A stretch of DNA of 64,000 nucleotides from Vitis vinifera (Eukaryota; Streptophyta; Magnoliopsida; Vitales; Vitaceae). The position numbers and the translations under genes were made by a program. Positions 38,020-48,551 of this stretch are shown here, piece after piece (positions within the stretch are counted from its first letter, which is position 1; each line of letters opens with the position of its first letter). The notes under the pieces were generated by a model. The model saw only the letters and a list, made by a program, of their open reading frames with translations, searched no databases and was not told the origin of the DNA. The DNA lies in contig NC_081821.1 in NCBI RefSeq assembly GCF_030704535.1, positions 2,619,001-2,683,000 of the forward strand, given 5' to 3'.

Positions 38020-38330
38020 TGGGCTAGGTTTGGTTCTTGAAAAGTTTGTGGGAAAACACAAAATATATATATATATATAGAGGTAAAAAAAATTAAAAAT
38101 AAATTTAAAGTTGATAAATTATTTTCATATCCTATTCCAAACTTATTTTGCTTAATTTAAATCTTCCATATAAAAATTAAATAATTTGAAAATGTATAAA
38201 TTTTTAATTAATTTTAAATATATTTTATTTTTTTATATTTTTTAAAACACAATTAAATATGAAAAAAATATTTTTTTCTTATATATATATTTTTTCTTAG
38301 TGCTTACCGGAACTAAACATTACCTTAACA
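38020..38330 (+). repeat. AT-rich MITE-like repeat, family M copy 3
   Basis: Ends read ggctaggtttggttcttg and, reverse-complemented, ggtaatgtttagttccgg. The core (aataaatttaaagttgataa, then tccatataaaaattaaataa) is shared with copies at 10025 and 27165. It lies in the duplicated block only on this side. Confidence 0.6.
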
Positions 38331-39128
38331 ATTTGATTTTGAAATTTTAGTATTAAGTTAAAATTTTGAAAGGCTTTAGATTTAGGGTCTAATTATATAG
38401 ATAAACTATTTTTTGGTACCATATATTAAATTTAGTTTATGCGATCTAGTTTGATTTGTTGTCATATACCGAAAATTGTTTCGATTTATGTTCGTGGATA
38501 CTCATATATAAGTATGATATATCATTCTCATTAACTTTTCGATACTTACTAAGAAAATGAAAGAAAGGGGAAAATGAGGAAGAAACAGATGTAAAAATGA
38601 AAAAACTTCTGAAACGCATGAAATTATCTAAATAGGAACAAGAGAGATCCACTGAAAAAGATCATTCTCCTTCCCTTTTCTTGGAAGAAAAGGAGGATTC
38701 GGACAAAATCGATGAAACGGAAGAGATTTAGTAAGTGGAAAGAAAAAAAAAAAAAAGGATAAATTCCACTTTAAAGAGACATGTTACAAAAATAACTCAA
38801 TTTATGAAACTTTTTATCTAAATGGGAATCAAGAAAAATCGAAGTTAGAAATACTTAAAAGAAGACGAAGATAATAAAAACAAAAAATGGTTTGAAAAAA
38901 CCTTTGTTACAAAAATGATCACAAGATACGGTGGATGTTACATTTCAGCATTTTCTCCCTGGCAACTTTGAAAGGGCCTTGGGACTTGGGACTTGGGGCT
39001 TGGGAGGTGGGCCACAATGTCGAGGAAGGTGGTATGGAAGACCGACTGGATTTCTTGTACCGACACTAAGCTTTGAGTCAAGAAAACTGGGTATGAAAAC
39101 GTGGAATACAAAGAATTACGTGTAACAA

Positions 39129-39865
39129 ATGGCAGCACCGCGGATCTCAGAGTTGTTCCGTGCCATCATCTCAGCAGTATCCCCGTTGCAGCCACGATCA
39201 GTATTACTGCAGCTGCCGCCGCCGCCGCACCACCACCAGACATCGAAAGGGAAGCTGAGGTTGATGCCAATCATGAGCTCTTTCCTTCAATTACGGAAAG
39301 AAGTCACCACTTGCTCAACCCAATCTCGATCAACCGGTCCAAGCTAGTCATAGCATTTTGCATTGGGTCAGCACTAGAAATAGCTCACCAAGCTCAGTCT
39401 CAGTCTCATGATCAACTCCCTTCAACCCTGTATATTTGTCGCCAAATTCATTGGTTCCAGGTTCTCCATGGCAGCACAAGTGCTGTGTTAGTGAACTCAG
39501 TTGAGTTAGTTTCCAGTTTCAGTTAGTTACAACTGATCACTTCTATTAAAACCAGTCCCTCAAGTTAGTTATAGGCACCAACAACTACTTAAACACATAT
39601 ATAAGCTACAGAAGTGTAATGTAATTTTCCGTCCATGAAATAAGAACAGAAGCATTAATCTGTCCATTTCTCTTTAATTCTCTCTCATTCTAATCTTTTC
39701 TGTCATTCCATTTTATCAAACATGCTGGAACATGTCGGTGTCTTGTTTGCGGTCACAGTTTTCTTCCTCGCCATGATGTCTCCGTTTCCGCTGAGCCTCA
39801 AGTGCACCATCTGGGCCCTTTATGCCGTCTCCTTGCTTTCCATACTCATCTCCAATCTCTTATAA
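39129..39865 (+). pseudogene. Small four-helix membrane protein, copy 2, broken
   Basis: Starts MAAPRISELFRAIISAVSP like copy 1, then shifts frame in the proline-rich region; the remaining homology continues in another frame (DIEREAEVDANHELFPSITER, LVIAFCIGSALEIAHQ). About 40 bases are missing in the second hydrophobic segment, where copy 1 has LLCLSICVSFSC. A 237-bp solo LTR interrupts it at 39486-39722. The C-terminal part resumes at 39723 and ends at 39865 with the same stop context. Three independent lesions make this a pseudogene. Confidence 0.88.
39486..39722. mobile_element. Solo LTR (237 bp) inside membrane-protein copy 2
   Basis: Starts TGTTAGTGAACTC and ends TTTATCAAACA. It is flanked by a perfect 5-bp repeat, TGCTG (39481-39485 and 39723-39727). 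Removing it restores the alignment with copy 1 exactly. TG/CA ends, a 5-bp duplication and no internal region indicate a solo LTR. A TATA-like acatatataag occurs near 39595. Copia type is likely from the size. Confidence 0.85.
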
Positions 39866-40035
39866 TTATGGATGTCGATCAGCATATGCCATCAAAATAT
39901 AACAAAGAAGAAAAAGGTGAAGAGACGATGGTAAATTACGACTGTGGATTAGCGTCTAATTTGAAAATATTTAAGCTATTTTAGCCATGGTAAAGCTTCT
40001 GTCTGATTCTTGTTCATGTTTTTAGTCAATTCTGA

Positions 40036-40952
40036 TAAGTTGGTGTTGTTGGAGGATCTAAAATTCCTGATTAGTATAGATTTTTCTTTTTTTTTAAAAA
40101 AAAGGAATATTATGGATTATATAGAATGTCATAATTAAGGAGAAAATGTTATAAGATAGATAAGCTTGTGAAGACTACATGTGATGGATAAAAATACAAG
40201 GAAGAGCGAATGACTATCAATGGTGTAAGAGGACTCATCGGGCTGTTCATATGAGGAAGAGTGAAAAACACGTGGAGCAAAATGGTTCATGGTTTAAGAT
40301 GAAAATACATAAAGTAAAAAAAAGTATGATGTTTTGGGTCCAATAGTAATATTGATTTTTATCCTATATAATTAATATTTTATATTATATAGTAGAATAT
40401 TTTCTCATTCATAAAGGTGACACAATATGTTAAGACTATTAGAAACTCACCTATTAATTAAACACGTATAAATATAAAATCAAAACTCTTAGTTTGACAA
40501 CCAAAGAGTCTTAACAATTAGTCTTTCATCTCTCTTTAGTTTTGTTATCTCATTCTCATATTAATTAAATCCTCTAATAGCAAACCTTAGAAGATAGAAA
40601 CAATTATGGTTTTTGGAAAATTAAGGTGTTGATAATGGTCAAAGCTCGTGATTTAGAAGGATATATAGCTTCTTGGGTCAAAAATTCGACCACCAAACTC
40701 CACATAAAGAAAAATTGAGTGAAGCAATAGTTTAATCAAATCCAAAATTTGATCTCTAAACAAAAGTCGATTAATCACTTATGAGTTATGTTAAAAATAA
40801 AAAATATAACAAACACTCTCATTACCACCAGTTATAATATTACCCATGAAGAGCTGATGATGAATATATATTAGGAGGCTTAGGAGGTGAGTATGAACCT
40901 CTTTGACAAACTAATATCCTGGAGCAATTTCCTGCATGCCTTGTATGTGTTG
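40036..40952. other. Intergenic DNA with a possible Copia gag remnant
   Basis: From about 40600 the plus strand reads NYGFWKIKVLIMVKARDLEG and then several stops, resembling the start of a Copia-type gag domain. The match is weak and the frame is broken. Nothing else is seen. Confidence 0.3.
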
Positions 40953-42009
40953 TGTTGGTGCACAACCTTTCCGGATGCAAGGATTCGATGACTATTCAGG
41001 GCCTTAGGCTACCTCAAGTGTCATCTTCTCTTCTTATATGTGTCTCCCCCTTTCTCATTTCCTTCTTCTCATTTTATAAGGCTTCCAAGCTATCACTTGA
41101 TCGGTCAAGTATGTCAGCATTCTCCTGGGGGAGTGGTGTGTCAGGAGGGTAAATGTCAAAGGTTGTGTGGCGTCCACGATTGGGTGGACGGAACCTGTGT
41201 CAAGCTGTGTGTGGCTAACCCCTCTAGTACTTGCTGGTAACAAGACCGATTAAAGCTTTGCTTCAGAACTTGCTCCTCGTATCAATCTTGTTGTAGCCTC
41301 TTGCTCCTCATACCAGTCTTGTCACTGCCCATCATTCCTTGTACTAGTCTTATCGCAATCTATGGTGTCTATGTCGCATGAGTTAGTGTGCAAGCTAGCA
41401 TTGTGCTCCCGGACATGTTTAACTTTCCCATATCAACTAGCACGTCTCCCGGGAGATCTAAGCCTTGATTTCCCAGGCACACTTCCCCGGTGTTATTTTT
41501 CGAGGTAAACTTTTTTATACCGAGAAGATTGATGTGGGTGAGATGGTGTTGTTCTCCTTTGTTTAGCGACTTACCATCTACTTCGAGAACCATCACGTCT
41601 GGGGAAATCCACTTGAGTCACGTGATTCTGGTCCCTTTTTCAACGAAGGCTTTGGTTCGACGAAGAGGTGTCGGCTGATAGACAAACACCCATGTCAGTA
41701 GCTGATGCTTCTCCTCCATAACAGATGCGGTTATGCTGAGTCTTCTCTAACAGATGCTGTTGTGCTGAGTTAGAAAGTTGTTAGATTAGTTAGATGGTTA
41801 GATTAGTTAGATGTTGTAATATATATATATAGCTATTGATGTACTGTACATTCATGCAGTGAATAGAATAAACTCCTTATTCTTGTTAAATCCGTGCCTG
41901 AGCACTTTCATCGGCCACTCAAACAAGTGGGCAAACCCACGGGTTGGACACCCATCAAGCCTAGTACCTTCAATAGGCGGACCCGTGTTTAAGCCCAGTA
42001 CCTCCAATG
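40953..42009 (-). repeat. Tat-family LTR, minus orientation, with nested solo LTR
   Basis: It is the reverse complement of the LTR at 43737-44565. It begins TGTTGGTGCACAACC and runs to cagtacctccaatg; the opposite end has lost the expected CCAACA. Matching segments include the outer 300 bases, the part around 41340-41670 and, after the solo LTR, 41911-42009. Without that insertion it is about 818 bp, close to the 829 bp of the other copy. It would be the 3' LTR of a minus-oriented element whose antisense ORF remnant follows at 42745. Confidence 0.75.
41676..41910. mobile_element. Solo LTR (235 bp) inside the minus Tat LTR
   Basis: Starts TGATAGACAAACACCC and ends CCTGAGCACTTTCA, with a perfect 5-bp repeat TCGGC on both sides (41671-41675, 41911-41915). 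The inverted LTR copy at 43737 lacks it, which confirms the insertion. Confidence 0.85.
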
Positions 42010-42744
42010 TCTTCTTTTGCGGTTAAGAGAGTCAGGAATCATGTTAACGGGGTGACTTTTGGGCGCAAAACTTCTTCACTAATTATGCATAGGGGTTCAT
42101 AGGTCAAACACGCGTTGCCAGGAGGGTGCAAAGCTTTGGGAGTGGTGCCATGATGGCAGGCGCTCAACTCGATTGGCGTGTTGCATTAAATGCTTGGGCA
42201 GGACCTTCCCTCACTCTTATAAGGAAACCTTTGGGGTACCCAAGCACATTTTCACTTTGTGCTTGTAGTCGTCTATGCCAAGTGCGGCCCAGGAGCCTTG
42301 AATTTTGTTGTGTTGTGATATTGCCGTCGACAATCGCGCTACAAGTAAGTTCCAACACTTTTTCATGCACTTCTTTTTTGTTGGTTTTTGCGTGTTGTGT
42401 TTTTCCTTTCTTTCTTTGTGGGTCTTCAAGAGGTGTTGGTTGGGGTGCCATGAGTAGTGAGGTTTTTTGTGTTTGTGTAGAGTGTTTGCTCCCTTGTCCA
42501 GATGAATGTATGTGGAGGTGGGTTGACGTCACCCTGCTCCCTGGCTCTAGTTAGGTTAGTGTTCCACAATGGTGCTCTTATAACGTGGTGTGTGTTGCTA
42601 GGTAGTCTCAGAGCTTCCGGGGATGTTGTTAGAGTCCACGAGCGAGGAGCAACCCATTGTTGATCGTCAGCTTCAAGCGACCTTCTTGAGCTCGATTGCT
42701 CGCGGGCGTACCTAAGCACGTAGGATTGTCGAGTCATCGCGTTC

Positions 42745-43736
42745 TGGGAGGGTCTCTTTGATAGAAGAGTTCCGTGCTCAATACGATATTTTGGATGATT
42801 TGTAGGTTATTTTCTCGAAGAATCTTGATGACTTGAGATTTACCATGAACTCATCTTCCTAGGAAATCTTCCTTACTCGGGAACAATTCTAGACGAGGCT
42901 TCGACTTCCTCTACCTTTTTTAGTGAGGCAATTTCTATACCATACTGAGGCGCACCCCGTGCACATGCACCCAAACATTGCACGCATCCTTATGGGTTGT
43001 GCGGTGTTGAATAGGTTTTACGCCATAGAGTTTTCAGTGCTTGAAGTATTGTTCATGTATACAGTCCAACTAGGTGTTGTCGGTCGGTTCACCTTATCAG
43101 CGCAGTGTCACACTTTCCAATTTGTGACAGAGTTACCAAATTCCAAAAATGGATGGCTAAAGGGGAACATGCTTGTTTTCGGGATTTGGGATATGCCTCC
43201 TGGTCCTAGTCACCCGAATAAGGAGTTTTGGGTTAATCGTCCAATTGTATACCCAGGTATTGCTACCACATCGACATGTTTTTTTTTCTTTTTTTGCTTC
43301 TCCAATGGCGGGTTTATTGCAGAAAATGAGAAGCGGGAGTGCCTCGCCAAGTGGGTGGAGAAGGCATCTTTCGACCTATCTATTGGCTGCTAAACATTGA
43401 GCCGACTCAAATGACTTCTTAGGTCTTGCTAACTGCTTTGAACCTGCTTGACGTCCATAGGCATCTAGAACGGTTCATTAGTGTTGTTCTGCATAGAAAG
43501 GCGCATTGTCTACTGATGCGAGGCAATCATTTTGTAATCAAGGACATAGAGAATTATGAGAAGGCTCACGCGCAAGAGTCGGAGGCACGCCATAAGCTTC
43601 TAGTTGAGAGAGATCGAAAAAGGTAGAAAGGTACACTTCGACATGCGCAAGCTAAGCGGGTTGCTTATACAAAGTTGCTTTAGTGGGCCTTCGGATCCTT
43701 TCAAATGACATAATCATCAAGCAGGCCGGCAACTTC
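42745..43736 (+). pseudogene. Decayed antisense ORF of a minus-oriented Tat element
   Basis: The first part (to about 43256) encodes a region with FYTIL/YHTEAHPVHMHPNIARILMG, EVLFMYTVQLGVVGRFTLSA and FVTELPNSKNGWLKG. I assign it to the putative gypsy-type transposon domain (PF04195, from memory). An intron with a T-rich tract and acceptor near 43322 is followed by ECLAKWVEKASF and LLTALNLLDVHRHLERFISV, aligning with the start of the ORF at 131. Several stop codons break it. A TATA-like ttataagg near 42217 could be its own promoter. It lies behind the LTR at 40953, the same geometry as in the first element. Confidence 0.72.
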
Positions 43737-44565
43737 TGTTGGAGGTACTGAGCTTAACGCGAGTCTACCCGTTGGAGATACCAAGCTTGATGGGTGTCCA
43801 ACTCGTGGGTTCGCTCACCCGTTCGAGTGGTCGGCACTCCTCCATCGAACCAAAGCCTTCACCGAAAAGGAGACCAAAATCACGCAACCCAAGTAGGTCT
43901 CCCCGGACGCAATGGTTCTTGAAGTAGAGATGGTAAGCTGCTAAACAATTGAGAACGACATCGTCTTACCCAAATCAACATAACAGAGCTTATCCCAGAA
44001 GACATCATTGGGGAAGTGTGCCTAGGAAATCAAGGTTTAGATCCCTCAGGAGCCCTACTAGTCGATCCGGGAAAGTTGAACATGTCCAAGAGCATAGTAC
44101 CGGCTTGCACACTGACTCATGCGACATAGACACCATGGACTACAATAAGACTGGTATAAAGAACATAGGACGGTGACAAGATTGGCAAGGACGGTGACAA
44201 TACTGATATGAGGAACAAGAGGTTGCAACAAGATTGATATGAGAAACAGGTCCCAAAGCAAAGCTCCAACCGATCATGTTACCAACAAGTACCGGAGAGG
44301 TCAGCCATGCATGACCTGACACAGGTTTCGTCCACTCAATCATGGATGCCACGCAACCTTTGACGTCCGTCCTCCTAACACACCACTCCCCCAAGAGAAA
44401 GCTGATGTACTCGACCAGTCAGGTGATGGCTTGAAAGCCCTATAAAATGATAAGAATGAAATGAGAAATGAGGAGACACATATCAGAAGAGAATATGGCA
44501 CTTAAGGTAGCCTAAGGCCTTGACTAGTCATCGAATCCTCGCATCCGCAAAGGTTGTGCACCAAC
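43737..44565 (+). repeat. 5' LTR of the plus Tat element (829 bp)
   Basis: Begins TGTTGGAGGTACTG and ends GGTTGTGCACCAAC; the final A is now at 48530 behind the Copia insertion. TGTTGG and CCAACA form the terminal inverted repeat. It matches 40953-42009 inversely. Confidence 0.75.
44561..44565 (+). repeat. Target-site duplication of the Copia (left)
   Basis: CCAAC, repeated at 48525-48529. Confidence 0.85.
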
Positions 44566-44936
44566 TGAAGAATTTGAAGAAAAATATGAAGAATTTGAAG
44601 ACAAAATATGGAGGAACACCTCAATTCATTTTGTGATACCTCTCTTTACAATGAATGAAAGCATAAATAAATAGCCTACGGATATGAGACAATTCCGGAA
44701 TGGAATTTCCCTTACATGGAAAGTGAATAAACTCTTACATGGGAAGTGAATAAACTACTCTTACATGGAAAGTGAATAAACTACCTTGCTAGAATTACTC
44801 CTAAATATATAAACTACTCTTACATGGAAAGTGAATAAACTACCTTACTAGAATTACTCCTAAATCAATTATAATAAAGGTTGTACATTACACTAATTAG
44901 GGAAGTAAACAGAGGATGCTGGCTTGATTTCCAACA
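44566..44936 (-). repeat. 3' LTR of the Copia element (371 bp)
   Basis: TG/CA ends. It contains four near-copies of a unit around cttacatggaaagtgaataaact. It differs from 48154-48524 at four sites. Confidence 0.93.
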
Positions 44937-44946
44937 CTCCCCCTCA
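44937..44946 (-). other. Polypurine tract of the Copia element
   Basis: TGAGGGGGAG on the minus strand directly before the 3' LTR. Its first three bases are the stop codon of the polyprotein. Confidence 0.75.
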
Positions 44947-47900
44947 AGCCGCGTTGTAGATGTTGATCATTCCAAGTTTTTCTGTCAGATCTTCGAAGTT
45001 AACTCGAGCAATAGCTTTTGTGAGAATGTCAGCCGTTTGACAGTTTGTCGGAGTGTAGCTGACTTTGAAAACTCCTTCTTCAATCTTTTCCTTGATAAAG
45101 TGTCGATCTATCTCCACGTGCTTAGTTCGATCATGATGAACCGGATTCTTTGCGATACTGATGGCAGCTTGATTGTCGCAGTATAACACCATGGGATGCT
45201 TGAAAGCTTCCTGAATATTCTGAGGAACTTGTATCTCTGTGATGCTAGAAGTGAATGCACGAAACGTAGGTGATAGCTTATCATAAGAAATAAAATTTCC
45301 AATGGGATGCTGAGTGCATGATCTAACTCCTTTCCTCCAAGCTATGGGCATATTAAGAATATCATTTTCTAACTCGGAATCAACAGTACCATCAGGAGCA
45401 TTGTTACCTGGAAGTTTGCTTGGATTAGGACCCGGTTCTGCCTCATGGGTTTGTTGAGAAAGTGCTCTTTCCTCCGTTTCCTCTTGGATGTACTCCTTAT
45501 CCCACAAGTCAACAATGGACTCGAGTTGATTAAATGACTCTGGAGGAATGTGATTTTCAGTGGTGATGGGTGACTCACTGAATGACTCAAGATCCCAAAA
45601 TTGATATTCTTGAGTTGAATTCTCCCCCTGAATATCGTTTTTGGGATAGTAAGGCTGGGTTTCAAAAAAGGTGACATCCATTGAATTGTAGAATTTTCTT
45701 GTGACCGGAGAGTAACACTTATACCCTTTTTGATTTGAAGAATACCCAAGAAAGATGCACTTGAGTGACCTAGGATCAAGTTTACTTCTATGTTGTTGAT
45801 TGATATGAACAAAGACAGAGCACCCGAAAATTTTGGGTGGGACGGTGGAGATGAGACGAGTAGTCGGAAAGGATTTTAGAAGTGTTTGACAAGGTGTTTG
45901 GAATTTTAGTACCCTAGACGGCATCCTATTGATGAGGTAGGCTACCGTAAGGACAGCTTGCCCCCAGAATAATTTTGGAACATTCATGGAGAACATTAGT
46001 GATCTAGCCACCTCTAACAAATGCCTATTTTTCCTTTCAGCGATTCCGTTTTGTTGTGGGGTATCAACACATGAACTTAAGTGAACTATCCCTTCTTGTG
46101 CTAGAAATTCTCCTAGAATGGAGTTGAAATAATCCCTAGCATTATCAGACTTTAGAATTTGTATTTTTGACTGGAATTGGGTCTGAATCATATTTTTAAA
46201 ATTTTTGAAAATTTGACTCGTTTCAGATTTTTCTTTCATGAGGAATACCCAAGTTAATCTAGTGTGATCATCTATGAATGAGACAAACCACCTAGTACCA
46301 GTTACATTTTTTATTCTTGACGGACCCCAGATATCGCTATGAATCATTGAGAATGGACTAGACTCTTTATAGGGTTGAATGGGAAAGTGAGACCGGACTT
46401 GCTTTGATAATTGACAGATTTCACACTCAAAGGATTTTGGATTTTTATTAAATAATGAAGGAAATAAATGCTTGAGATACATAACATTTGGATGACCTAA
46501 GCGATAGTGCCACAACCTAATTGCACTATCGTTATTTTGACATGAAACCGAAAAAGAATTACTACCAACTGTCATTTGAGGTTGTTCTTGTGGATCATGG
46601 CGCTCCTTAAGGATGTAGAGTCCAGAGCATTCCTCAGCATTGCCAATCGTCTTCCCCGAATCCAAATCCTGAAATTCACAGTGAGTGGAGGAAAAATTAG
46701 TAATACACCTCTTTTCCTTAGTGAGTTTACTAATTGACAATAGATTACAGTCCAAGTTAGGAACAAGGAGAACAGAGTTGAGAGTAAGATCCCTTGATAG
46801 CACAACTGAACCTGTTCCGGCAACCTTTGATAGTGAACCATCTGCTATTCGGACTGTTAAATTATTTGGACATGAGCTATATGTATCAAAAATTGTCGCA
46901 TCTCCCGTCATATGATCAGATGCTCCTGAGTCCACTATCCAAGGTTTTTTACGTTTCTTACCAGCAGTGAAGGCACTCAAAAAATTACCTTTGTGAGCCA
47001 AGGTTCCGGAACCAATGACCTGGTTGGAAGATGAGCCAGTTTGTGACTGTACTGACAAAAGAGGAGACAATAGTTTCTGAAGCATCTCCATTTGCTCCTT
47101 ATTAAAAGGGCTAGCTTCAGGTTGTGGCGATTGTTCATCGGTAGCCACATGATTGCCTCGTCCTTCTTTCTCAAGTGGTTGACGTGGCTTCCAATCTACT
47201 GGCTTTCCATGAATCTTCCAGCAAGTTTCTCTTGAGTGTCCCGGCTTTCTGCAATGATCACACCAAGGTCTACCTCCTTTAATTTTTTGACGGTTGTCAA
47301 AAGGAGCGAATTGAGTCTTAAGAGCCGAGCTTTCTGCCATATTCAGTTGTTGATGGGATCCCATCATGAGATTTTTCCGACTTTCTTCGCGACAGACTTC
47401 AGAGAATGCCTCTCTGAGGCTAGGTAGGGGTTTTACTCCCATGATTCTTCCTCTGATTTCATCAAGATTTTTGTTCAAACCTAACAAAAATTTAAACACA
47501 CGTTTCCCTTCGACAATCTTTTTATACAAAAAACCATCTGTAACACAATTCCAGTTATGAACCTCAAACGTATCAAGTTGACGCCATAGACGAGTAAGAG
47601 TATTGAAATATTCAGTTACCGTAAGGTTCCCTTGACGCAAATCGTGGAGGATGCCTTCAATCTGGATGATTTCAGATGTGTTTTCCTTGTCTGAAAAAGT
47701 TTCTTTTGCAGTGTCCCAGATTTCTTTGGCAGTATCAAATGACAGAAAATTTTCACCAATGTCAGCGGTCATAGAGTTGACTAGCCAGGACATGACCATA
47801 TTATTTTCTGCTATCCACTTTTTGTAGGTTGATGCTGTGGTTTCTGGTGCCGCCGAAGCTCCAGTGATGTAGTCATCTTTCTCCTTTCCCCGTATAAACA

Positions 47901-48072
47901 TTAATATGGACTGAGACCATTGCAAATAATTTTGCCCATTCAGTTTATGGGCTGTGATTGGAAGATGAGAGGTTTCCATCTGATGAGAGGATGAAGATGA
48001 TGAGATGATGATATCAGAAGTAGAGGATGATGAATTGGTAGCCATTCCAAAGGCTGGACCGTATTTAGGCAT
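44944..48072 (-). CDS. Copia polyprotein with in-frame loss of reverse transcriptase (1042 aa)
   Basis: The domains in order are: a Copia-type gag (HKLNGQNYLQWSQSILMFIR; ILHDLRQGNLTVTEYFNTLT), a zinc knuckle CDHCRKPGHSRETCWKIHG, a protease WIVDSGASDHMTG, a pre-integrase zinc domain (LWHYRLGHPN, CEICQLSKQ), and an integrase core (SDIWGP, FIDDHTR, LKSDNARDYF, CVDTPQQNGIAERKNRH). Near 45190-45200 the chain passes from NIQEAFKHP straight into MVLYCDNQAAISIAKNPVHH, the end of RNase H. All reverse transcriptase motifs (such as YVDD) and most of RNase H are absent. About 350-400 residues are missing compared with a usual Copia polyprotein of about 1400, yet the frame stays open to its normal end in the polypurine tract. 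It probably moved using enzymes of a complete relative. Confidence 0.93.
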   Translation of the reverse strand: MPKYGPAFGMATNSSSSTSDIIISSSSSSHQMETSHLPITAHKLNGQNYLQWSQSILMFIRGKEKDDYITGASAAPETTASTYKKWIAENNMVMSWLVNSMTADIGENFLSFDTAKEIWDTAKETFSDKENTSEIIQIEGILHDLRQGNLTVTEYFNTLTRLWRQLDTFEVHNWNCVTDGFLYKKIVEGKRVFKFLLGLNKNLDEIRGRIMGVKPLPSLREAFSEVCREESRKNLMMGSHQQLNMAESSALKTQFAPFDNRQKIKGGRPWCDHCRKPGHSRETCWKIHGKPVDWKPRQPLEKEGRGNHVATDEQSPQPEASPFNKEQMEMLQKLLSPLLSVQSQTGSSSNQVIGSGTLAHKGNFLSAFTAGKKRKKPWIVDSGASDHMTGDATIFDTYSSCPNNLTVRIADGSLSKVAGTGSVVLSRDLTLNSVLLVPNLDCNLLSISKLTKEKRCITNFSSTHCEFQDLDSGKTIGNAEECSGLYILKERHDPQEQPQMTVGSNSFSVSCQNNDSAIRLWHYRLGHPNVMYLKHLFPSLFNKNPKSFECEICQLSKQVRSHFPIQPYKESSPFSMIHSDIWGPSRIKNVTGTRWFVSFIDDHTRLTWVFLMKEKSETSQIFKNFKNMIQTQFQSKIQILKSDNARDYFNSILGEFLAQEGIVHLSSCVDTPQQNGIAERKNRHLLEVARSLMFSMNVPKLFWGQAVLTVAYLINRMPSRVLKFQTPCQTLLKSFPTTRLISTVPPKIFGCSVFVHINQQHRSKLDPRSLKCIFLGYSSNQKGYKCYSPVTRKFYNSMDVTFFETQPYYPKNDIQGENSTQEYQFWDLESFSESPITTENHIPPESFNQLESIVDLWDKEYIQEETEERALSQQTHEAEPGPNPSKLPGNNAPDGTVDSELENDILNMPIAWRKGVRSCTQHPIGNFISYDKLSPTFRAFTSSITEIQVPQNIQEAFKHPMVLYCDNQAAISIAKNPVHHDRTKHVEIDRHFIKEKIEEGVFKVSYTPTNCQTADILTKAIARVNFEDLTEKLGMINIYNAA

Positions 48073-48141
48073 AAATTAGAAGAATAGAATTGAGTAAAAA
48101 AAACTGACTAAAGATGAAGACGATGAGACAGGATTAAACCT

Positions 48142-48153
48142 GCTCTGATACCA
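48142..48153 (-). other. Primer binding site of the Copia element (tRNA-Met type)
   Basis: TGGTATCAGAGC on the minus strand, directly adjoining the 5' LTR end at 48154. Confidence 0.9.
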
Positions 48154-48524
48154 TGAAGAATTTAAAGAAAAATATGAAGAATTTGAAGACAAAATATGGA
48201 GGAACACCTCAATTCATTCTGTGATACCTCTCTTTACAATGAATGAAAGCATAAATAAATAGCCTACGGATATGAGACAATTCCGGAATGGAATTTCCCT
48301 TACATGGAAAGTGAATAAACTCTTACATGGGAAGTGAATAAACTACTCTTATATGGAAAGTGAATAAACTACCTTGCTAGAATTACTCCTAAATATATAA
48401 ACTACTCTTACATGGAAAGTGAATAAACTACCTTGCTAGAATTACTCCTAAATCAATTATAATAAAGGTTGTACATTACACTAATTAGGGAAGTAAACAG
48501 AGGATGCTGGCTTGATTTCCAACA
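48154..48524 (-). repeat. 5' LTR of the Copia element (371 bp)
   Basis: Same length and ends as 44566-44936. The right target duplication CCAAC follows at 48525-48529. Confidence 0.93.
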
Positions 48525-48531
48525 CCAACAA

Positions 48532-48551
48532 TTGGCTTTATTTGTGAGAAC
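48532..48551 (+). other. Decayed primer binding site of the plus Tat element
   Basis: TTGGCTTTATTTGTGAGAAC corresponds to the intact site at 7645-7628 with mainly CpG-to-TpG-type changes. It marks the end of the Tat LTR at 48530. Confidence 0.6.

Larger units (their letters stand above)
37740..40035 (+). repeat. Duplicated block containing membrane-protein copy 2
   Basis: Segments upstream (from about 37780), the leader, the gene and about 170 bases downstream match the block around copy 1 (about 30945-33330). The copies differ by insertions: the Mutator-like element in block 1, and family M repeat and solo LTR in block 2. Confidence 0.65.
44566..48524 (-). mobile_element. Young Copia retrotransposon lacking reverse transcriptase
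   Basis: A complete insertion with 371-bp LTRs (44566-44936 and 48154-48524), target duplication CCAAC, a primer site abutting the 5' LTR and a polypurine tract abutting the 3' LTR. By my reading the two LTRs differ at four positions (about 1.1%), so the insertion is recent. The single internal ORF is open but lacks the whole reverse transcriptase. It lies in the final bases of a Tat LTR. Confidence 0.93.

Noticed and set aside
42126..42554. Plus-strand 142-residue frame with many Cys and Phe
   Set aside because: It lies in the leader/promoter part of the decayed antisense ORF, has no family similarity and no intact relatives in the window.
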